Notes: a model not told the origin generated them from the sequence alone. 64,000 nucleotides of DNA from Chionis minor (GCA_013398295.1 VZSF01007818.1:251180-315179); one strand, 5' to 3'; numbered from the stretch's first letter, positions 1-13,265 are shown. Program-made: numbers and translations.

Positions 1-20
1 TCTAAAAATTGCCAGAAATA

Positions 21-54
21 AAAGGAGGTAAACCCTTAAAAGGAAGTAAACTTT
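21..54. repeat. Imperfect 17-bp tandem duplication
   Basis: Two adjacent purine-rich 17-bp units (21-37 and 38-54) begin aaagga and differ at three positions. This is a minor sequence repeat with no inferred role. Confidence 0.6.
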
Positions 55-271
55 TAAACTGACAGTACCAAAAGTAGCCCAGGCTACGGCTAAAATAAAA
101 AATGTGAAAAAGGCTTTAAGGTGATACTATAAGTGCCGGCAGATCAGTCTTACTCCCATATTTCTCAAGGGGCGGAGGTGTTTCGGCAGATATTGCAGCC
201 GTCTAAGCTGAGAGCCCAACTTGTAATAAAACGTTCCACTTTTCCCAGACGGTGCTCTCCTATTTGAGGAT

Positions 272-311
272 GTTTGTGAAGCCATGCTGCCAAATCTGTG
301 ATTTCACAAAC
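272..311. repeat. Small inverted repeat, 9-bp arms
   Basis: gtttgtgaa (272-280) and ttcacaaac (303-311) are exact reverse complements with a 22-base loop. No function can be assigned, and a match this short is expected by chance in 64 kb. Confidence 0.7.
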
Positions 312-720
312 TTTTCCACAGTGATAACATAAACAGTGAGTAGTGATTTATCTGTAGGATCAAACTGCGTTAAAAGGGGAATGTAAAAACCGTGCATTTG
401 AAGACATTCTCTCCCCTGAGGAAGGAGGAAAGCTCATAGACATGTATAAAATGAATCACGTGCCCCAGGACTTGCCAGAATCAGAGCTTTTCTTTTTGTG
501 CTTTCTGAAAATCCACGTCAAATTCAATGAATTGAAAAAAAATACAAAATAAAAAGTCCTTTTTGTTAACTGAATTAAGCCGGCCTTACCTCTTAATAAA
601 GTAAATTTGTGAGATTTTCACAACAGACCATTAATAATATTCTCCATAATCTACTGAGCTTCCAGCCTTCCTTTTAAACTAGCACATGATGGCTTTCTCA
701 GGGATGATCAGATTTTGCTC

Positions 721-805
721 TCAGTTACATCCACGTCTAAACAGAAGCAATGCCACTGACTGGGGCAAAATTACTCCAGATTTACATCTCTCTCATTGAC
801 AGCAA
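721..805. mobile_element. Possible ancient amniote repeat fragment
   Basis: caaaattactccagatttacat followed by tctcattgacagcaatg resembles an old amniote repeat carrying gttactccagatttacac next to a cattgacttcaatg core. The match is short, and this is a low-confidence note. Confidence 0.22.
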
Positions 806-2437
806 TGCGTTAGAACAGTTTAAAGACAATCCAATCAATTAAATCCAAATTCATGATACTTCTAAAAGTTATGAGCAAGAAGAAAAACTAGTCTTAGTCT
901 TATTGCCACGAAGCATTCTAAAAACTCCTTAAATTCAAGATGAATGTGCACATACATTGTACCAGTGAAGCTATGGCAGAAAGGAGACTAATTTCCCTAA
1001 CTTAAGATACTTGGTCCGTCTGGAGTTTGGATTAAACGGTCCTTCCAGTAAGAAGTTATCCTCCAAGAGGGCAGCACCCCTGAATTCCCCCTCATACTTC
1101 CTTAATGGCTTTCACATTTTATTTTCTCTGCTGCAGTCAAAACAACTTCTTTGGCAGTCATATCTTCCTGCACTCCGCAGCCTGTGTGACCACTCTTATC
1201 CACACTGAAGGCATCCGGGACTACGTTCTCTCCTGGATGGAAATGCGAGCATCTGTCTCCACCATTGAAACCAAATCCTTCCTATTTTTGCAGAGCTCCC
1301 AGGGTCCTGGCTTAAGTGCTGGGAGAAAGAGGGGGGGATATCATATAGGGCTGTTTATGCAGCTATCAGGATGTACATCCATGGCACGCTGGGGGTGCAG
1401 GGGAGGGAGAGGAGTGCGGTGAGCTACCTGTCCCAGCATCCCTGCCTTGCTCCAGTGCATCCCCCTGCGTACTCCAAAAATACGTGCCTCGCTTTACAGC
1501 AGCCAGAACTGTTTAAAAGGACCACGTGATGAGAAAGTGCTTGCTAATCTTTGCTTTTCTTCTTAAAATGGATGCTCAAATGAGTCCAAAAAGTGATAAA
1601 ACTGCCCATAATGTAAGCTATCATGTAGTTTATCATGCATTTGGGTACCACTGACAGTCGGGCAGCGCCGTGCCCGTGCGGGGAAACAAGCACATCAGGA
1701 AGGATAAACTCCATCCTAACACGTGCTACTCTGGAGGCCAAGTGAGCATCAACATCTCAAAAGGAAGAGGGAGAAATGAAAATCTTGCAAATCTGGTTCC
1801 ATCATTTGTTTTGAGACGTGCCCCCCACCACCTAAACTAGGACACAGTACCGAAGAGCCAAAAGTCTGCCAAGACAAACATTCCTGTCATCCATAGCAGG
1901 GCCGTTCCCCTTGTGACCAGTCACCGCCAGTCTGTTGCTGACACCTCCGCAGTTTTCTCTATGCATTTCTTCATCCCGCGCTCTTTTTGATTTCACCTTT
2001 TCACGCGGCATTTTATCACTGAATTTCAGTTTTTTCTTTCTTTTAAATGCCTGCCTTCCGCAGTCTGCTTTCTTCCAAACAAGCATCCAGAAAGCAGTGA
2101 CCTAGAAGGTTGTTCTCCCCCAGCCTCTCTCAATAGAGCAAAGAGGAAAAGGCGAAAAGATGAAAGGTCTCATTTTAGGAAAGCAAAGCCCAGGAGCAAA
2201 GGCAGCATGAGCCGATGCTGTGGCGAGGAGCGTGCCCGCGGGCTGCAGCCTCAGTGGGTTGGCATGGGCCAGGGGGCACCGCTCCTGCATCCTCCTGCCC
2301 ATCCCAGAGCCAAAGCTGTTTCCTTTCCCACTGCTTGACATCATCACCCAGAAACCCTCAAAAGCAGAACCCTTTTCCCTTGCTATCTGCGCCACTCAAA
2401 ATCATTCGCAAGCTGAAAATCAGGGCTGTGACATGCT

Positions 2438-2465
2438 CAGAGTAAATTTACCCAGAGTAAATTTA
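2438..2465. repeat. 13-bp direct repeat, 15-bp period
   Basis: cagagtaaattta occurs exactly at 2438-2450 and again at 2453-2465, separated by cc. It is a local duplication just upstream of unremarkable AT-rich DNA. Confidence 0.85.
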
Positions 2466-2899
2466 ATAACTAACAGTGGAGTTATTGTTTGTTAATGTGT
2501 GGGGCCTGGTGCCTTATCGCTTTATTAAAATGTCTACATGTATTTATCCGCTTTCAGGAGGTGTTTAATCTCCTCTGTGACCCGTAATAGCGAATCCCTG
2601 CCAATATTTGATATTACAAAGTGCTAGGCATTAGTGAAGTGCCAATTTCCAGGAGCTGCAAGTAAAAACTCCCTCATGGACAAAAATAAAAAAATAAAAA
2701 AACTGGATTTTGTTTAGTTCTCTGAGTTGAATGAAAAATAAGTAAGTAAACCCCACTACAAATAACAACAGAAAAACATGCAAAAAATTAAGACAGACAT
2801 ATTTTAGGATGCGTTTTACATTCAGTGGTCGATGGTTCTCTTAATGGCAGCTATACAAAAAATGAGGTGCTGGGGTCATCTGTGAGCAGCAGTTCCCCA

Positions 2900-3115
2900 G
2901 CATGGGGACACCGAGTGAGTGGCAGAGGAGAGAGGTGACGCTTCTGCTCGGGGAGCACAACCAGGAGCCGGATCCCAAAGGATCCGAATTGCCCCGCCAT
3001 CAGTCGCGTCACGAGAGCTGCCCGTGCCTCCGGCGGCGCTGCCGGGGCTGCCCCCGGCTCAGCTCCTGGTGCCGGCTGAGCACCGGCGTTCCCCAGAGCA
3101 GAGCGGGTCCACCAT
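2900..3115. promoter_or_regulatory. Short CpG-rich patch without a recognised gene
   Basis: About 215 bp contain roughly 20 CpG dinucleotides by hand count at about 65% G+C. That is close to the number expected without methylation-driven CpG loss, while the flanks are AT-rich and CpG-poor. Its densest part is 2990-3080 (tcgcgtcacgag, then cggcggcgctgccgg). Open frames on both strands through it (for example 2851-3138 on -, 2902-3156 on +) are expected from high G+C and match nothing known. It could be an orphan CpG island, a distal regulatory element or the first exon of an unannotated transcript. It is about the 200-bp minimum length usually used for a CpG island. Confidence 0.45.
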
Positions 3116-5739
3116 TTTCTGAACAACACACCGGTCACATTGAGTGGTATTGTTAAAAAGAGGAAAAAAAAAAGAAAGAATTGTTCCAGCTACTAAAGTG
3201 CGTGCATTTTATCCTTCATTACAGCCCTGGCTTTCTTATAGTGGCTCACATTTATCCTGGGCCGCTGAAGACCCTCTTGCAGCAAGACGAGCAAAACCAG
3301 CTCACTCCACTCGGCTGAAATTTCCATTTCCAGACCCAAAAAGGCCACGTCGGGAGGTTTCTCAGCCGCTGTTTGGCAGTTCAGCATGTAGCAGGGCTGC
3401 TGAGAGGCTGGGCTGGGTCTCAGCCCCTGTGACGAAAGGCCAGGAAAGCATCACGGAGCAAGATGAAACATGCCCGAGTGCGATGGTTGGCTGAAGTCAA
3501 GGTCACCGCGGACTCTAGGAGCTCTTGCCCTGCCCTGCCATCCCAAGCCATGGACCGGCTGAGCAGAGAAGCCAGCGTTCCGCTGCAACACAGTGCATCC
3601 CCCAGGTGTGTTAAATGAAAAAAATAATTAATAATTAAAAAAAAAATAGAAAAAATGAAATTCACAGACTCAGTTACAGACATGGCATTCGGGAACAGAG
3701 AAGGGGAGGGGGCAGCGGCCAGCAGGATGGAGTAGGTGCTGTCAGCTGCTTGCTGGCACACGCTAACTCCATCCCGGGCTTGCGTGGCCACTGAGCCAGC
3801 TTCTGGGCTGTGAACAGAAAAATCCAAACCACAAGCAGCAAAGCATGACACACAGGAGGAACGTCCAGCCACCCACTCCTGGCATGGGCTTTTCACTGGG
3901 ATCTGTCACCCACTCAAGTCCACTTTTTACATTTTGGGGGAGAAGAGGAAAGCAGGGTAACATAAACCAGCTGGGACAAAGGACAGCATTGGTTTTCCCA
4001 CCCGCAGGTACACTCCCGCCCTGCCATTGCTGGCTGCTACCCAGGGCGGCACTGGGAATTTGATAGGACAAAATCTGTCCTCAATAAATATGTTGCATCT
4101 CATTACGAATCAGAATTACGCCCAGCAAGGGACAAAGGAGCTACATGTCAGGTGTTAGCCAAGACTTTATTCCTGCTGGTACCGTTCACGTACAGCTCTC
4201 AGGCAGGCAATGCGAGGCCAAATGGGAATTACTCACAGTGTGACGCATCGTTTTACCATGAAGAAACACGGGTCACTTTGGTCCACTTGATGCCAAAGCC
4301 TGAGGAAATCTGAAGTCAGTGCAACTTATTGCTTCTTCAGGCCTCTCCGAAATACGTGCTGGAGCCATTTAGGTGCCCCTGGGGACACCAACGCCTCCGC
4401 CACCTCCATCTCCACCACTCTGAAATCCCTTCTTTCCAGTGTGGTACCTAACAGGATGCAGATGCACCAAGCAGAGCAAGAAGAGAACAACAGCGTAGAA
4501 ATCCTACAGAGCTCTTGCACAGGCTCACCACCCATCTCTGTTCTCCCTCAAGCAAATTATAGCATATGGGGCTGATTTGCATAGTTGATCAAGGCTGCTA
4601 ATAGTCAAAGGGGCTCCAATGTATGCACGCGTAGCTGACACTACATCTGGTACAATGTAAATTTTCCTGTGCAGTATGGTAAAGTTCCCTCTCTAATTTC
4701 CAGTGCTACAATGACGGAAGTTGAAATACTTTGCAAAATGCTCCACGTAGAGCAATTTCCTTAATGCTCCCTCTGAATGACAGTAGGAAGGGAGTGTCAC
4801 AGGCCACGAGCTTGGGGTTATTAAATGAAGTTCTGCCCTCACTCAATGCTATCCTCTGAGTTGCAGAGATAAAGGCGCAGGGCAGAACACAGTCCACAGC
4901 GCAGGGTAAGTAACAGGAACAATAAATGCAGTTACCTATGCCCCGAAGCAAACACATCTCCCTGAATTGCCTGCCATGGGAAACTACCCTGTTCAAACTA
5001 TCAGCGATTCAGCCCAGCGTTTCATGTTGTGTTCTTGCCTGCAGCACTGGCAAGAACACTGGAGGGGCTTTCCCTACGGATACTCAAGCGTTCCTGGCAA
5101 CCGGGTCTCTGGACATAGCCTAAAACATGCAAGGCAGTGCTTATCCAGATCAACGTTTTTATGGCCCAGTTCCAGGAATGCCTTAAAAACGTAAAGAATT
5201 TTGCAAGGCAAAAACTGCATTAGGGAACATGAGCAAGGGCAGCACGAAGCAGGTTTCAAAGTACAGTTGATTCACATTGAGAGCATTTCTTTAAATCTCT
5301 GCGTTTTTTCTTGATCATCTGCATAAATGGCAAAGGTAACATTCTCAGGAAGACTGACTCATCTGGGAAAAAGCAAGAGCTCCCAATTATTTTTCTCGTA
5401 CCTGTCCCTTCTTGCTTTGCAGCTTATTACTTGTAAAGAGAACAACTATTAACCAATAGATAATGTGTGCATACTACTCCACCTTCCTTTTTAAAGTGAT
5501 CTGAGATCACCCGCTTTTTTGTCCTCAGAGATACACTGCTGAGCCCATCTCTGCACACAGAAGGGGCTTTGCATGAGCTGCGGCAAGATTAATCTTTTTT
5601 CTCCTTTCCCAGCATTGGCACAAGCCCGTCTGCTTCCCCATCCTTTCTGCTTTCAAAAGTTACTTTATGCATGAAGAGTTATTGAAACCAAAAACTGAGA
5701 AAGCTGTTCTTGGAATTTGGGGGCGAAAAAACCCTGCTC

Positions 5740-5761
5740 CTAAAAATTTAGAAATTTTTAG
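5740..5761. repeat. Perfect 22-bp AT-rich inverted repeat
   Basis: ctaaaaattt (5740-5749) and aaatttttag (5752-5761) are exact reverse complements with a 2-bp spacer. It is low in complexity and may have arisen by chance. Confidence 0.9.
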
Positions 5762-7813
5762 CGACTTCTCCTTTCCGTTTAGCAAATTATCAGAGCTCAC
5801 TGTTGGTACCAGCACATGAATAAACCTGCAATGACACACGGCACATATGAAAATCCCTTTAAAAATGCAAATTATTCACGGCCCATGATTTGTGAAGGGC
5901 ACACCTCTATGCAGCACCTGCAGCTCTTAGCAGCAGGGATTGCCCCTGCCACACCTTGCAGAGCCTGGACTTTCAGCTTAAATCTAACATGGCTGCCCAC
6001 AGTGACCTGGGCTGGGAATTTAGTGGCAATTGAAGTTGTGACAGTGACCTAGTGAGAGCATTTTAATACATATGGGAGGATATTGCAGGGAAGGGAACAG
6101 CAAGCTGTCTCCACCTCTTCTTTTTCTATTGCAGGCAGATACCTCATTTTCCGTCTTTTGTGGAGTGACCAGAAAGTCAGCATCTAGTTACCAGAGGGGT
6201 TTATGCACTGATGCTCTGTATATTTACACAGGCTTTAAATATTTTTCTTAGCTCCCAAACAGTCCATCCTGCCTGCCAGTGACTTGCCTCGGGGCCTCAC
6301 AGATGTGTCTGGTGGGCACAAGGGGGAGAAAAAGGTGACTTTATTTTACACCTTTTTTTCCAACAAAACCACTCATGCTAGCTCTCCTCAAATAAAAGTA
6401 GAATTTCACCAGGGAAGGTTTGAGTACAAGGGGTATTTATTCCTGTTCTCCTCTCTGCCTTATGTTTACCAGGAGTGGCAGAATTACACAGAAACTAATC
6501 AGTTTACACAACCACCTGAAATAACAGGATTTGTACTGTTTTAACTCTATAGGAGCTCGTGACTCACTAGCAATGATAATACACTTCAAATAAAGACATT
6601 CAGCTCCATTTTTTCAGTTTAGCAACCTAGCCTAGCAGGGGTGGTCCAAGCTGTCATTCCTCTATTAATATTCTTTCAATAATTAGCTGCTTCTCACAGG
6701 TTTCCCTTTTATTTCATGCCAGAAAGCAAGCCTTTCCATGAACAACATACCAAAAGAGAGAGCTACTATTTTAAAGCGTCTGTGTTCGCAGTATGAACTG
6801 CTCTGTGTAAACAATGAGATCTTCCCTTGCCTTGAGTGAACCAGATGTTTCAGAAAAAAAAACACCCAATCCTCGCCACATGGAGGACAGTTAGGGCAAA
6901 GAGATTCTTCCACCACACTGACTGATGAACTGTTATTGCTGGTGGAACAGGTCCACCTTCCACCTTTTTATTTCTTCCAGTTATTTGGGCACCCAGGTGT
7001 AAACCAGTTTTTCACAGTCCTGTCTTAATAGCCAAAGCTTTAAATGCAAGGCTGTATCTTCCATCGCGCCTGTCCCCTCTCTCCTACACGAACTGTCCTG
7101 GCTATATGAACGTGTTGGATAGGGTTGATCATAGTTTCTTAGCCGTTTTCTAAATCCTGTCCAAGGTCCATTTGTTACAATAAAATACTGACTGGACACT
7201 GCTGGGCAGAGCATTAAACAAAACTGTCTTCGCAGGTGGCAGAAACAGAGAGAGAACCAGGCTATAAAGATGCTTCTGTTCCTCCCGATGCTGTTTTCTG
7301 TACCTGAAAAAGCCTGCTCACATCCCACCTCTGAGCACGGGTTAAAGTGGGCAAGGTTTTGGCTGTGGCTTGCTCAGAAGGGCTTACAGAGCGGGGACCA
7401 GCCCAACCAGAGCTCCTTACTTAGTATTTGCAATGATAATTTCCAATGGCAACATTCTGGACTTTGAGATGACTGAGAGACCATCTCAGTGTTTCACCTT
7501 GTTAGAGAGAAATCAGTGTTCACCGTGTTATTAAAAGATTGCTTTTAATTAGCCAACACAAAAAAGAACCTGACACACAAACCCTACACAGCCCTGTATG
7601 ACTTCCAAAGAAGCAAATATCTACATCAATTCTTTCCTCTTTCTCTTATGAATCAAAGTTCAATTTCCCACTAAAGTGATACAAATTCTACTTTATGAGG
7701 TAATCATTCCTATTCTTTCCTCCTGGCTCCCTTTACTGTTAAAAAAAAAAATCTCAGAACTACACTAGTGAGAAGTGAACTTTTCCTCTCCTCTGTCTTA
7801 GTAAGAAAAATTG

Positions 7814-7839
7814 ATTGTGGGTAATTGTGGGTAATTGTG
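7814..7839. repeat. 10-bp tandem repeat, about 2.6 copies
   Basis: The unit attgtgggta is present at 7814-7823 and 7824-7833, with a partial third copy (attgtg). It is a minor minisatellite seed. Confidence 0.85.
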
Positions 7840-9711
7840 TTGTCTGTCTTCATAAAAAGCCAGTGTAGATGCAAAATGTTTGTGGTTGAGCTTAAATCAT
7901 CTTTCAGATTATTAATGTGAATACAGAAATTGAGCTTCAATACTTAAGTCAAGCATCTGATTTTATTCTCTGCCTAGAAAAACGAAGAGCTGAAACTGCT
8001 GCAGAAATTAAAATCCCGATGAAATTAACTGAACACGGTTGGGTACCAGAAAAGTGTGGAGGCACTGCACTGCAGGCTCTAAATCTTCTTCTAAGTCATC
8101 AGTCAAGACAATACTTCTTTTCTTCTGTTTTCTAACAGGTTGACTCAAGGACCCCAAGGAATCCCAGTTCCAGATGTGTTTATACTTCCAGCTTTTCATC
8201 CTGGTGTCCTCAGAATAGCACAAATAAAAACCAGAACCCCTATAACGAAGTATCTAAACAAAAAATACAAACATGGTCTGCATCAAAGAGCTTGGGCTAT
8301 AGGATCCCAAATTTCTTTAAAGTACAGCTGCTGGAGCTATTCTTCATACAGCTATTGTTAACTCAAACTGCTCAACCAGAAAGGATATGGGCTGTTTTAG
8401 TAACCTACCAAGTCCTCGACTTACAGAGCAAGAAACATGACCCAGGGCTCAGATCAGTTGGAAGGAGATATGCTTCTGCATGGGGTCTGGGAGGAGATAC
8501 CTTGGGACCACTGTACCTCTTCACACCATGGCTGCAGCTCCTCCAATCCATTCCTTTGCCCCCCTCCCCAAACTCTGGGAAGCAGCCATTACAGCCATCT
8601 CATTTAAAGCTGAGATAAACCCAAATGCATCCATTTCTCCTGGTCTTGACGGACAGAAGAGGCTGCAAGACAGCCTTTATATGCCGGCAACCATTACGTG
8701 AGCAGATATTGGCATGTTGCCTTCTGTCAGTGAGGCTTCAGTGCCTAACAGCTGAAAAGAAATCCTGAGAAGCTGTAAACTGATTGTCAAACTAACATTG
8801 CTGTCATCTGTTTATGGTCATTGCTTAGTGTGTACCATCAGTTATAAAAGAACAGCATCATAAATTTATAAAATTAGCAACAAGCTGAATGATCCAAATC
8901 TCTCCCCCAGTCATGATATTCAAGTGTCTTCATAGCATCTGCTCTGCTACTAGATGGGCTCAAACCGTAGCCTGAAGGTCAACAGGCTCCAGTTTCTGCT
9001 AGACCAGGAAGAGAAGCCCTTTCCAGACTGGCCAGCTGAGCATCGTCTTCCAGGCTCCACAGGTTTGACCTGCCTGAACCAGAGTTCTGGCAGATCTCTT
9101 CTTCTGGAAGGGGGCAGAGCATCAAAATGGCCACGTCTGCCTTATGTCCAACCGAGATGATCAAACCATAACCTGCTGGAAAGTCTGTGAAATTCCAGAG
9201 TCTGGGCAGAGGAGCAACTTTGCTGAAATGTGTGCTCCCTGACACAGTATTTCTAGCAGGGTTGCAATGGTTACCTTCAAAACCAGAAACACAGGCTCCT
9301 TCCTATCACTCTTATTATGACACAAAGAAGTACATTTCTGGCACCATTTAAAATACATTATTTGAAAAGAAAGTTCACATCCTGTTAGTATGCAAAAAAG
9401 ACTCGTAGGCAGTAGACTACACAGCCTATTAAAAAACTCCCAAAATGGCCCTAGAACTGATGAACAGGCAACCATTTACTTTTCCAAAGCATTTCCAAGT
9501 TGGTAAATGTGACCTTTTGTTTGCAAGGAAAAACAGAAGTTGTCTCTACCATTTCCCTGCCTTTCACTTCACTCTGCAGTACCCAGAGGATCTTCATAGT
9601 ATTCTCCTCTGTCCTGTATATTAGAAGTTCAGCCGAAATCTTTTCCGCCTAGACTTAATGAAAAATACAGGCTGATGAAAATCCTTTCTCTCTTCTCCCC
9701 CTCTCCCCACT

Positions 9712-9712
9712 N
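9712..9712. other. Ambiguous base (N)
   Basis: This single undetermined base lies in a C/T-rich stretch. It is the only ambiguity code that I noticed in the window, and it reflects assembly or consensus uncertainty. Confidence 0.98.
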
Positions 9713-9809
9713 AAATAACTTTTTGGAACACACTGAAAGTCATAATGAATACACCAGGCTTTCTAATATGTTTGGTTTCCTAGACTGGATAGAACCTTTA
9801 GGTTAATAC

Positions 9810-9845
9810 TCTTTATATTAAACCTGTATGGATTTAATATAAAGA
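9810..9845. repeat. Perfect inverted repeat, 13-bp arms, 10-bp spacer
   Basis: tctttatattaaa (9810-9822) and tttaatataaaga (9833-9845) are exact reverse complements around the spacer cctgtatgga. The spacer's outer bases are also nearly complementary, so the near-palindrome extends inward with one mismatch. The arms are AT-only except for one C/G pair. No target-site duplication or transposon family is recognised. Confidence 0.93.
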
Positions 9846-11344
9846 CAAGAAACAAGAAAAAGCATACAAGAATAGGGACAGCCAAAAGGTAAGATGTTGT
9901 TGTGTGAGGACAGAGTGTGCCTCATTGTGTTCTCCATCTACACTTTGTGGCTTGGGATCACTTAAGTTAAGAAGGACTTAGGGTGCACTTCCAGCTGTTG
10001 CACATTTTTATCACTGAAGATTTTCAAAGACACTTAAAGATTCTATTAAAATTTCAAACCAATGAGACTGCTGTTATCAACACAATTATCCTAAGTAGCA
10101 GAATCTGCCCAAAATGAGATCTGCACCTCTTCTGGATCCCAGACACACTAGTGACAATTTTGGGGTTGAAGACCTGCTTGTATTTCAGTTGTAGGCAGTT
10201 TCCCTCAGAAAACTTCTGTGCTAAAAATTTATGATCATCTTACTTCTTTGTAAACAATACAATTGCAAAAGAAGGAGAAAAGGCTTTAATATTAAAATAC
10301 GTTGAAAATCTGCATGCACAATAAAAAAATTTCAAAGGTTGCTTCCATCCTTTCTCAAAGTTTGAGCTATAGAGACGTTATGATGAAAAAGGCCTCCTAA
10401 GCTACAAAAGCCACTATGCCCATTCGAGGACTGCAACCAGAACTGCCATCACAGAAAACAATCTTTTCTGGCCCTGCTAATGTTATTTGCAGGCAAGACT
10501 GAACTGATATTATATGCTACATGCTTGTTTGAGTTTGCCATGACTTAGCACCCAGCAAAAGAAAACAGTAAATGTGAACTCACTGAAGTTTAGGGCTCTA
10601 GAGATAGCGGCATGTCGTTTTGCCTCTTTTATTGTGATGTGTGAATTACGATAATAAGCACAAGTGGTTCTCTCATGCCAAATAACAAGGGTAGAATTAA
10701 CTACCAAGAATCTCATCAAGACATGTCAAATATACACACAACAGCTTCATAGTTGCACTTAATCTTATATACAGCCAAGATCCCAATGACTTCCGAAAAC
10801 CAGAATCAGGCACTTAATATATGCTGAGTCACAAAGTTACACCCATACACGAAAGCTAAGCATCTTTATCGAGCTTCTAATAATATTAATCTGGAGAAAT
10901 GCATTCACAGAGAGTCCAATAATTCCGTTTATGAAGTAACTGGTTGTAAGAAGTACATCTAGTATACATCTCTGTTATGAGTTTCAGCTTCAAATTGTTT
11001 TCCCAAGTTGCCGCCTTCATAATAGCTTAGCACAAAACTCATCTACTTACACACAACGGTTCTTAAAGCAGTTATCCTAAAAACACACTACAAACAGAAA
11101 ATACATTTTAAATAGTACTTTTAAAGAACATCCATGAAATCTGTGCGCACAGCTGATTTTTTCCCCCGTTTTCTATTTAAATATGTCTATTGCTGCAGCA
11201 AATCCCTTACGGTCTTTCAAGGTACTTCATACTTCACTCAGTAGTACTGATAAAGCATAAGAACCACAAAACCCCAACTATAAACAAAAATGTCCTGTTC
11301 TTCTTCAGCCCTTCACTAGAAGGGCCAAAGAGCTCAATTCTATG

Positions 11345-11400
11345 AGACAGGTGTTATCCTTTTTTTCAATTAGAAGAACTGGAGCAAAGTTCAGAGACTT
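11345..11400 (+). mobile_element. Possible MIR-type SINE fragment
   Basis: gtgttatcctttttttcaa, then agaagaactggagcaaagtt and cagagactt, parallels the MIR phrase tattatccccattttacag, gaaactgaggcacag, agaggtt in the same order and spacing. Only about 55 bp align and many positions differ. Confidence 0.28.
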
Positions 11401-11560
11401 TCAGGATGCTGAAGAAAAACAGACTGCAGATCAGTCAACTGCTGTTAACCCAATGCATTTTCTCTCGCATACTGGACTAGAGAAAATAATAAACAACTGG
11501 TTTAGGACCAACATTCCTTTCATGCATCAAATCAGCTCTTCTTTTATCTTGCTGGGAAGC

Positions 11561-11577
11561 AAAAAAAAAAAAAAAAA
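11561..11577. repeat. A17 homopolymer
   Basis: Seventeen A followed by a C/A-rich stretch. I looked for a processed pseudogene ending in this tail. The upstream 220 bp encode nothing recognisable and no flanking duplication is clear. Confidence 0.9.
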
Positions 11578-13265
11578 TCCCCAAAAAACCCAACACCCAG
11601 ATAGACAAATTACAACAAATGTTCTTACAAGGTATCTCTGATAAAACTGTTTGCTGAAAACATCTGTACAACCAAACACAGCCCCTGTGTGCAAAACCCA
11701 GCTGAGATTGCATAGTCTCATGATCATGATGTCATGATTCACAAATGGAAACGTACATCTATACAAAGTTCTTGAAGTAATTAAAACTCAATTTACAACT
11801 AAAGGAGACATAAAAGTGAAATTTTCTGGCCAGATTAGTCTCCAGGATTTATTAGGCAAGAATGCTTCTTTGCTGCTTGGGACCTTCAACTTGGCAGAAC
11901 TTCTGCTTAATTGCACGCACCACAGGTAGAGCATAGCTGGGCTCTCCAAGCAAGCCACCACCAGCACCATAAGCTGTGAGGTCTGACAGCCCCCCCAAAA
12001 TAGAGGCAAAGGTCAGTACACACAGTTCTTAACCAAGTGTGATTGAGCTGGGGGAACGATTGGTATATTAACCCATTAGGCTTCAATAACAGCAGCAATA
12101 ATGTGCCTGTTGCTTAAAGAAAGGGCTGCAGCATTTGCAGTGCTTTAAGCATAAGCAGCAGTATCTTCTGGAGTGACAGAGAAACTTTACTGGAAAAAGT
12201 GACACCTACGCTTAAGTCCATGTAGAAGCCTCTGGACCATCCCCTCCTTATTTAAGCATCACGCCATTAAACTTAACACATGTACAGTTGCTTTTCATAA
12301 AGCCCGACCTTTAAAAACAAGTCAGTGGTATTAGACAACAAACACCAACAAAATACTCAGCATTACTGAGGGATAAAGGAGAAAATCCTCTTCATAAGGG
12401 AAGGTTAAGCTTCAGCACTGGAAGACAGTGCCACCTGCCTCAGTGTACCTCATGGGCCACCAGTGTGGCCCCAACCAATCAAAGAGTTTGTAAAATCTCC
12501 TTTTTAACAGAAAAGCCACAGACCACATTCTGTGGCCTTATGAGCTGTTGAGACATCTACAGACCTCTGCAGCAGCTGGGGAGGGACAGGTTTCCCTCTG
12601 ACAAGCATGTCCATGTTAGTGCCTCAGGTCAGGCAAGGTGTGTGCTGGTGAGGGAAGAGGTCTCTTCGGTTCATGGACACCCGGACACCCTCCCCTCCGC
12701 AGCACTCCTTTGGGCTTTATAGGTGCAGCATGGATGACGGTTCCTGACACCAACGCCACAGGGCACACGCTGCCTCAGGCAGAAGCCCCAGCCTCAGTGT
12801 ATTTCCTTTCCAACCAGCAGAAATTAGGCATATCCCAATACCTCATTAATGTTGCGTCTTGGTACTGTGTTGGAGCATGGGGACACCATGCTCTCAGACT
12901 TCCCTCCACAACAATTCAGGGACAAGAAAGGCTCCAGGATTTCCCCTGTCGCAGTAGCTAGCAATGCAGCTGTCGAACGCTCACCACATCAGCAGCGTTA
13001 AGGGCAATCCCAACGCTCCTGGTCAATTCAAGTGGCAGGGGTTGAGCCTGCGTGTGGTAGAAGAAGCCAAAGGAAAAAGCAACACAAACAAAACCTCACC
13101 CTACGCCCCCTGATTTCCTCCTTCTAAACAGTACCATAGTAAACCAGATGTGCATGTTATTCCCTTTCTCCGGAAAAAACTCTTACATTGCAGTTTTTCC
13201 TTCTTCCTTGTCACACAAGTCCAAAAAAAACGTGGCAAAGAGAAACATCATGGACAGTTCCCACA

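Larger units (their letters stand above)
1..2899. other. Non-coding AT-rich DNA
   Basis: No gene was recognised. A 105-codon frame at 1105-1422 (+) begins just before a good polypyrimidine tract and acceptor-like ctgctgcag (to about 1136). It has no matching donor or recognisable protein. Small repeats are listed separately. The segment 2510-2660 is repeat-free and complex and could be conserved non-coding DNA. Confidence 0.75.
3116..9809. other. Non-coding single-copy DNA
   Basis: No gene or interspersed repeat is recognised. The longest frame (158 codons, 3420-3896, -) has no recognisable domain and is overlapped by another antisense frame. An exact octamer-type ATGCAAAT occurs at 5865-5872. 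Small repeats at 5740 and 7814 are listed separately. Confidence 0.75.

Noticed and set aside
1105..1422. Coding exon after an acceptor-like site near 1136
   Set aside because: There is no fitting donor, the encoded residues are unrecognised, and the frame runs into a purine-rich tract.
11342..11641. Processed pseudogene ending in the A17 run
   Set aside because: No known protein is encoded upstream and no target-site duplication is visible.
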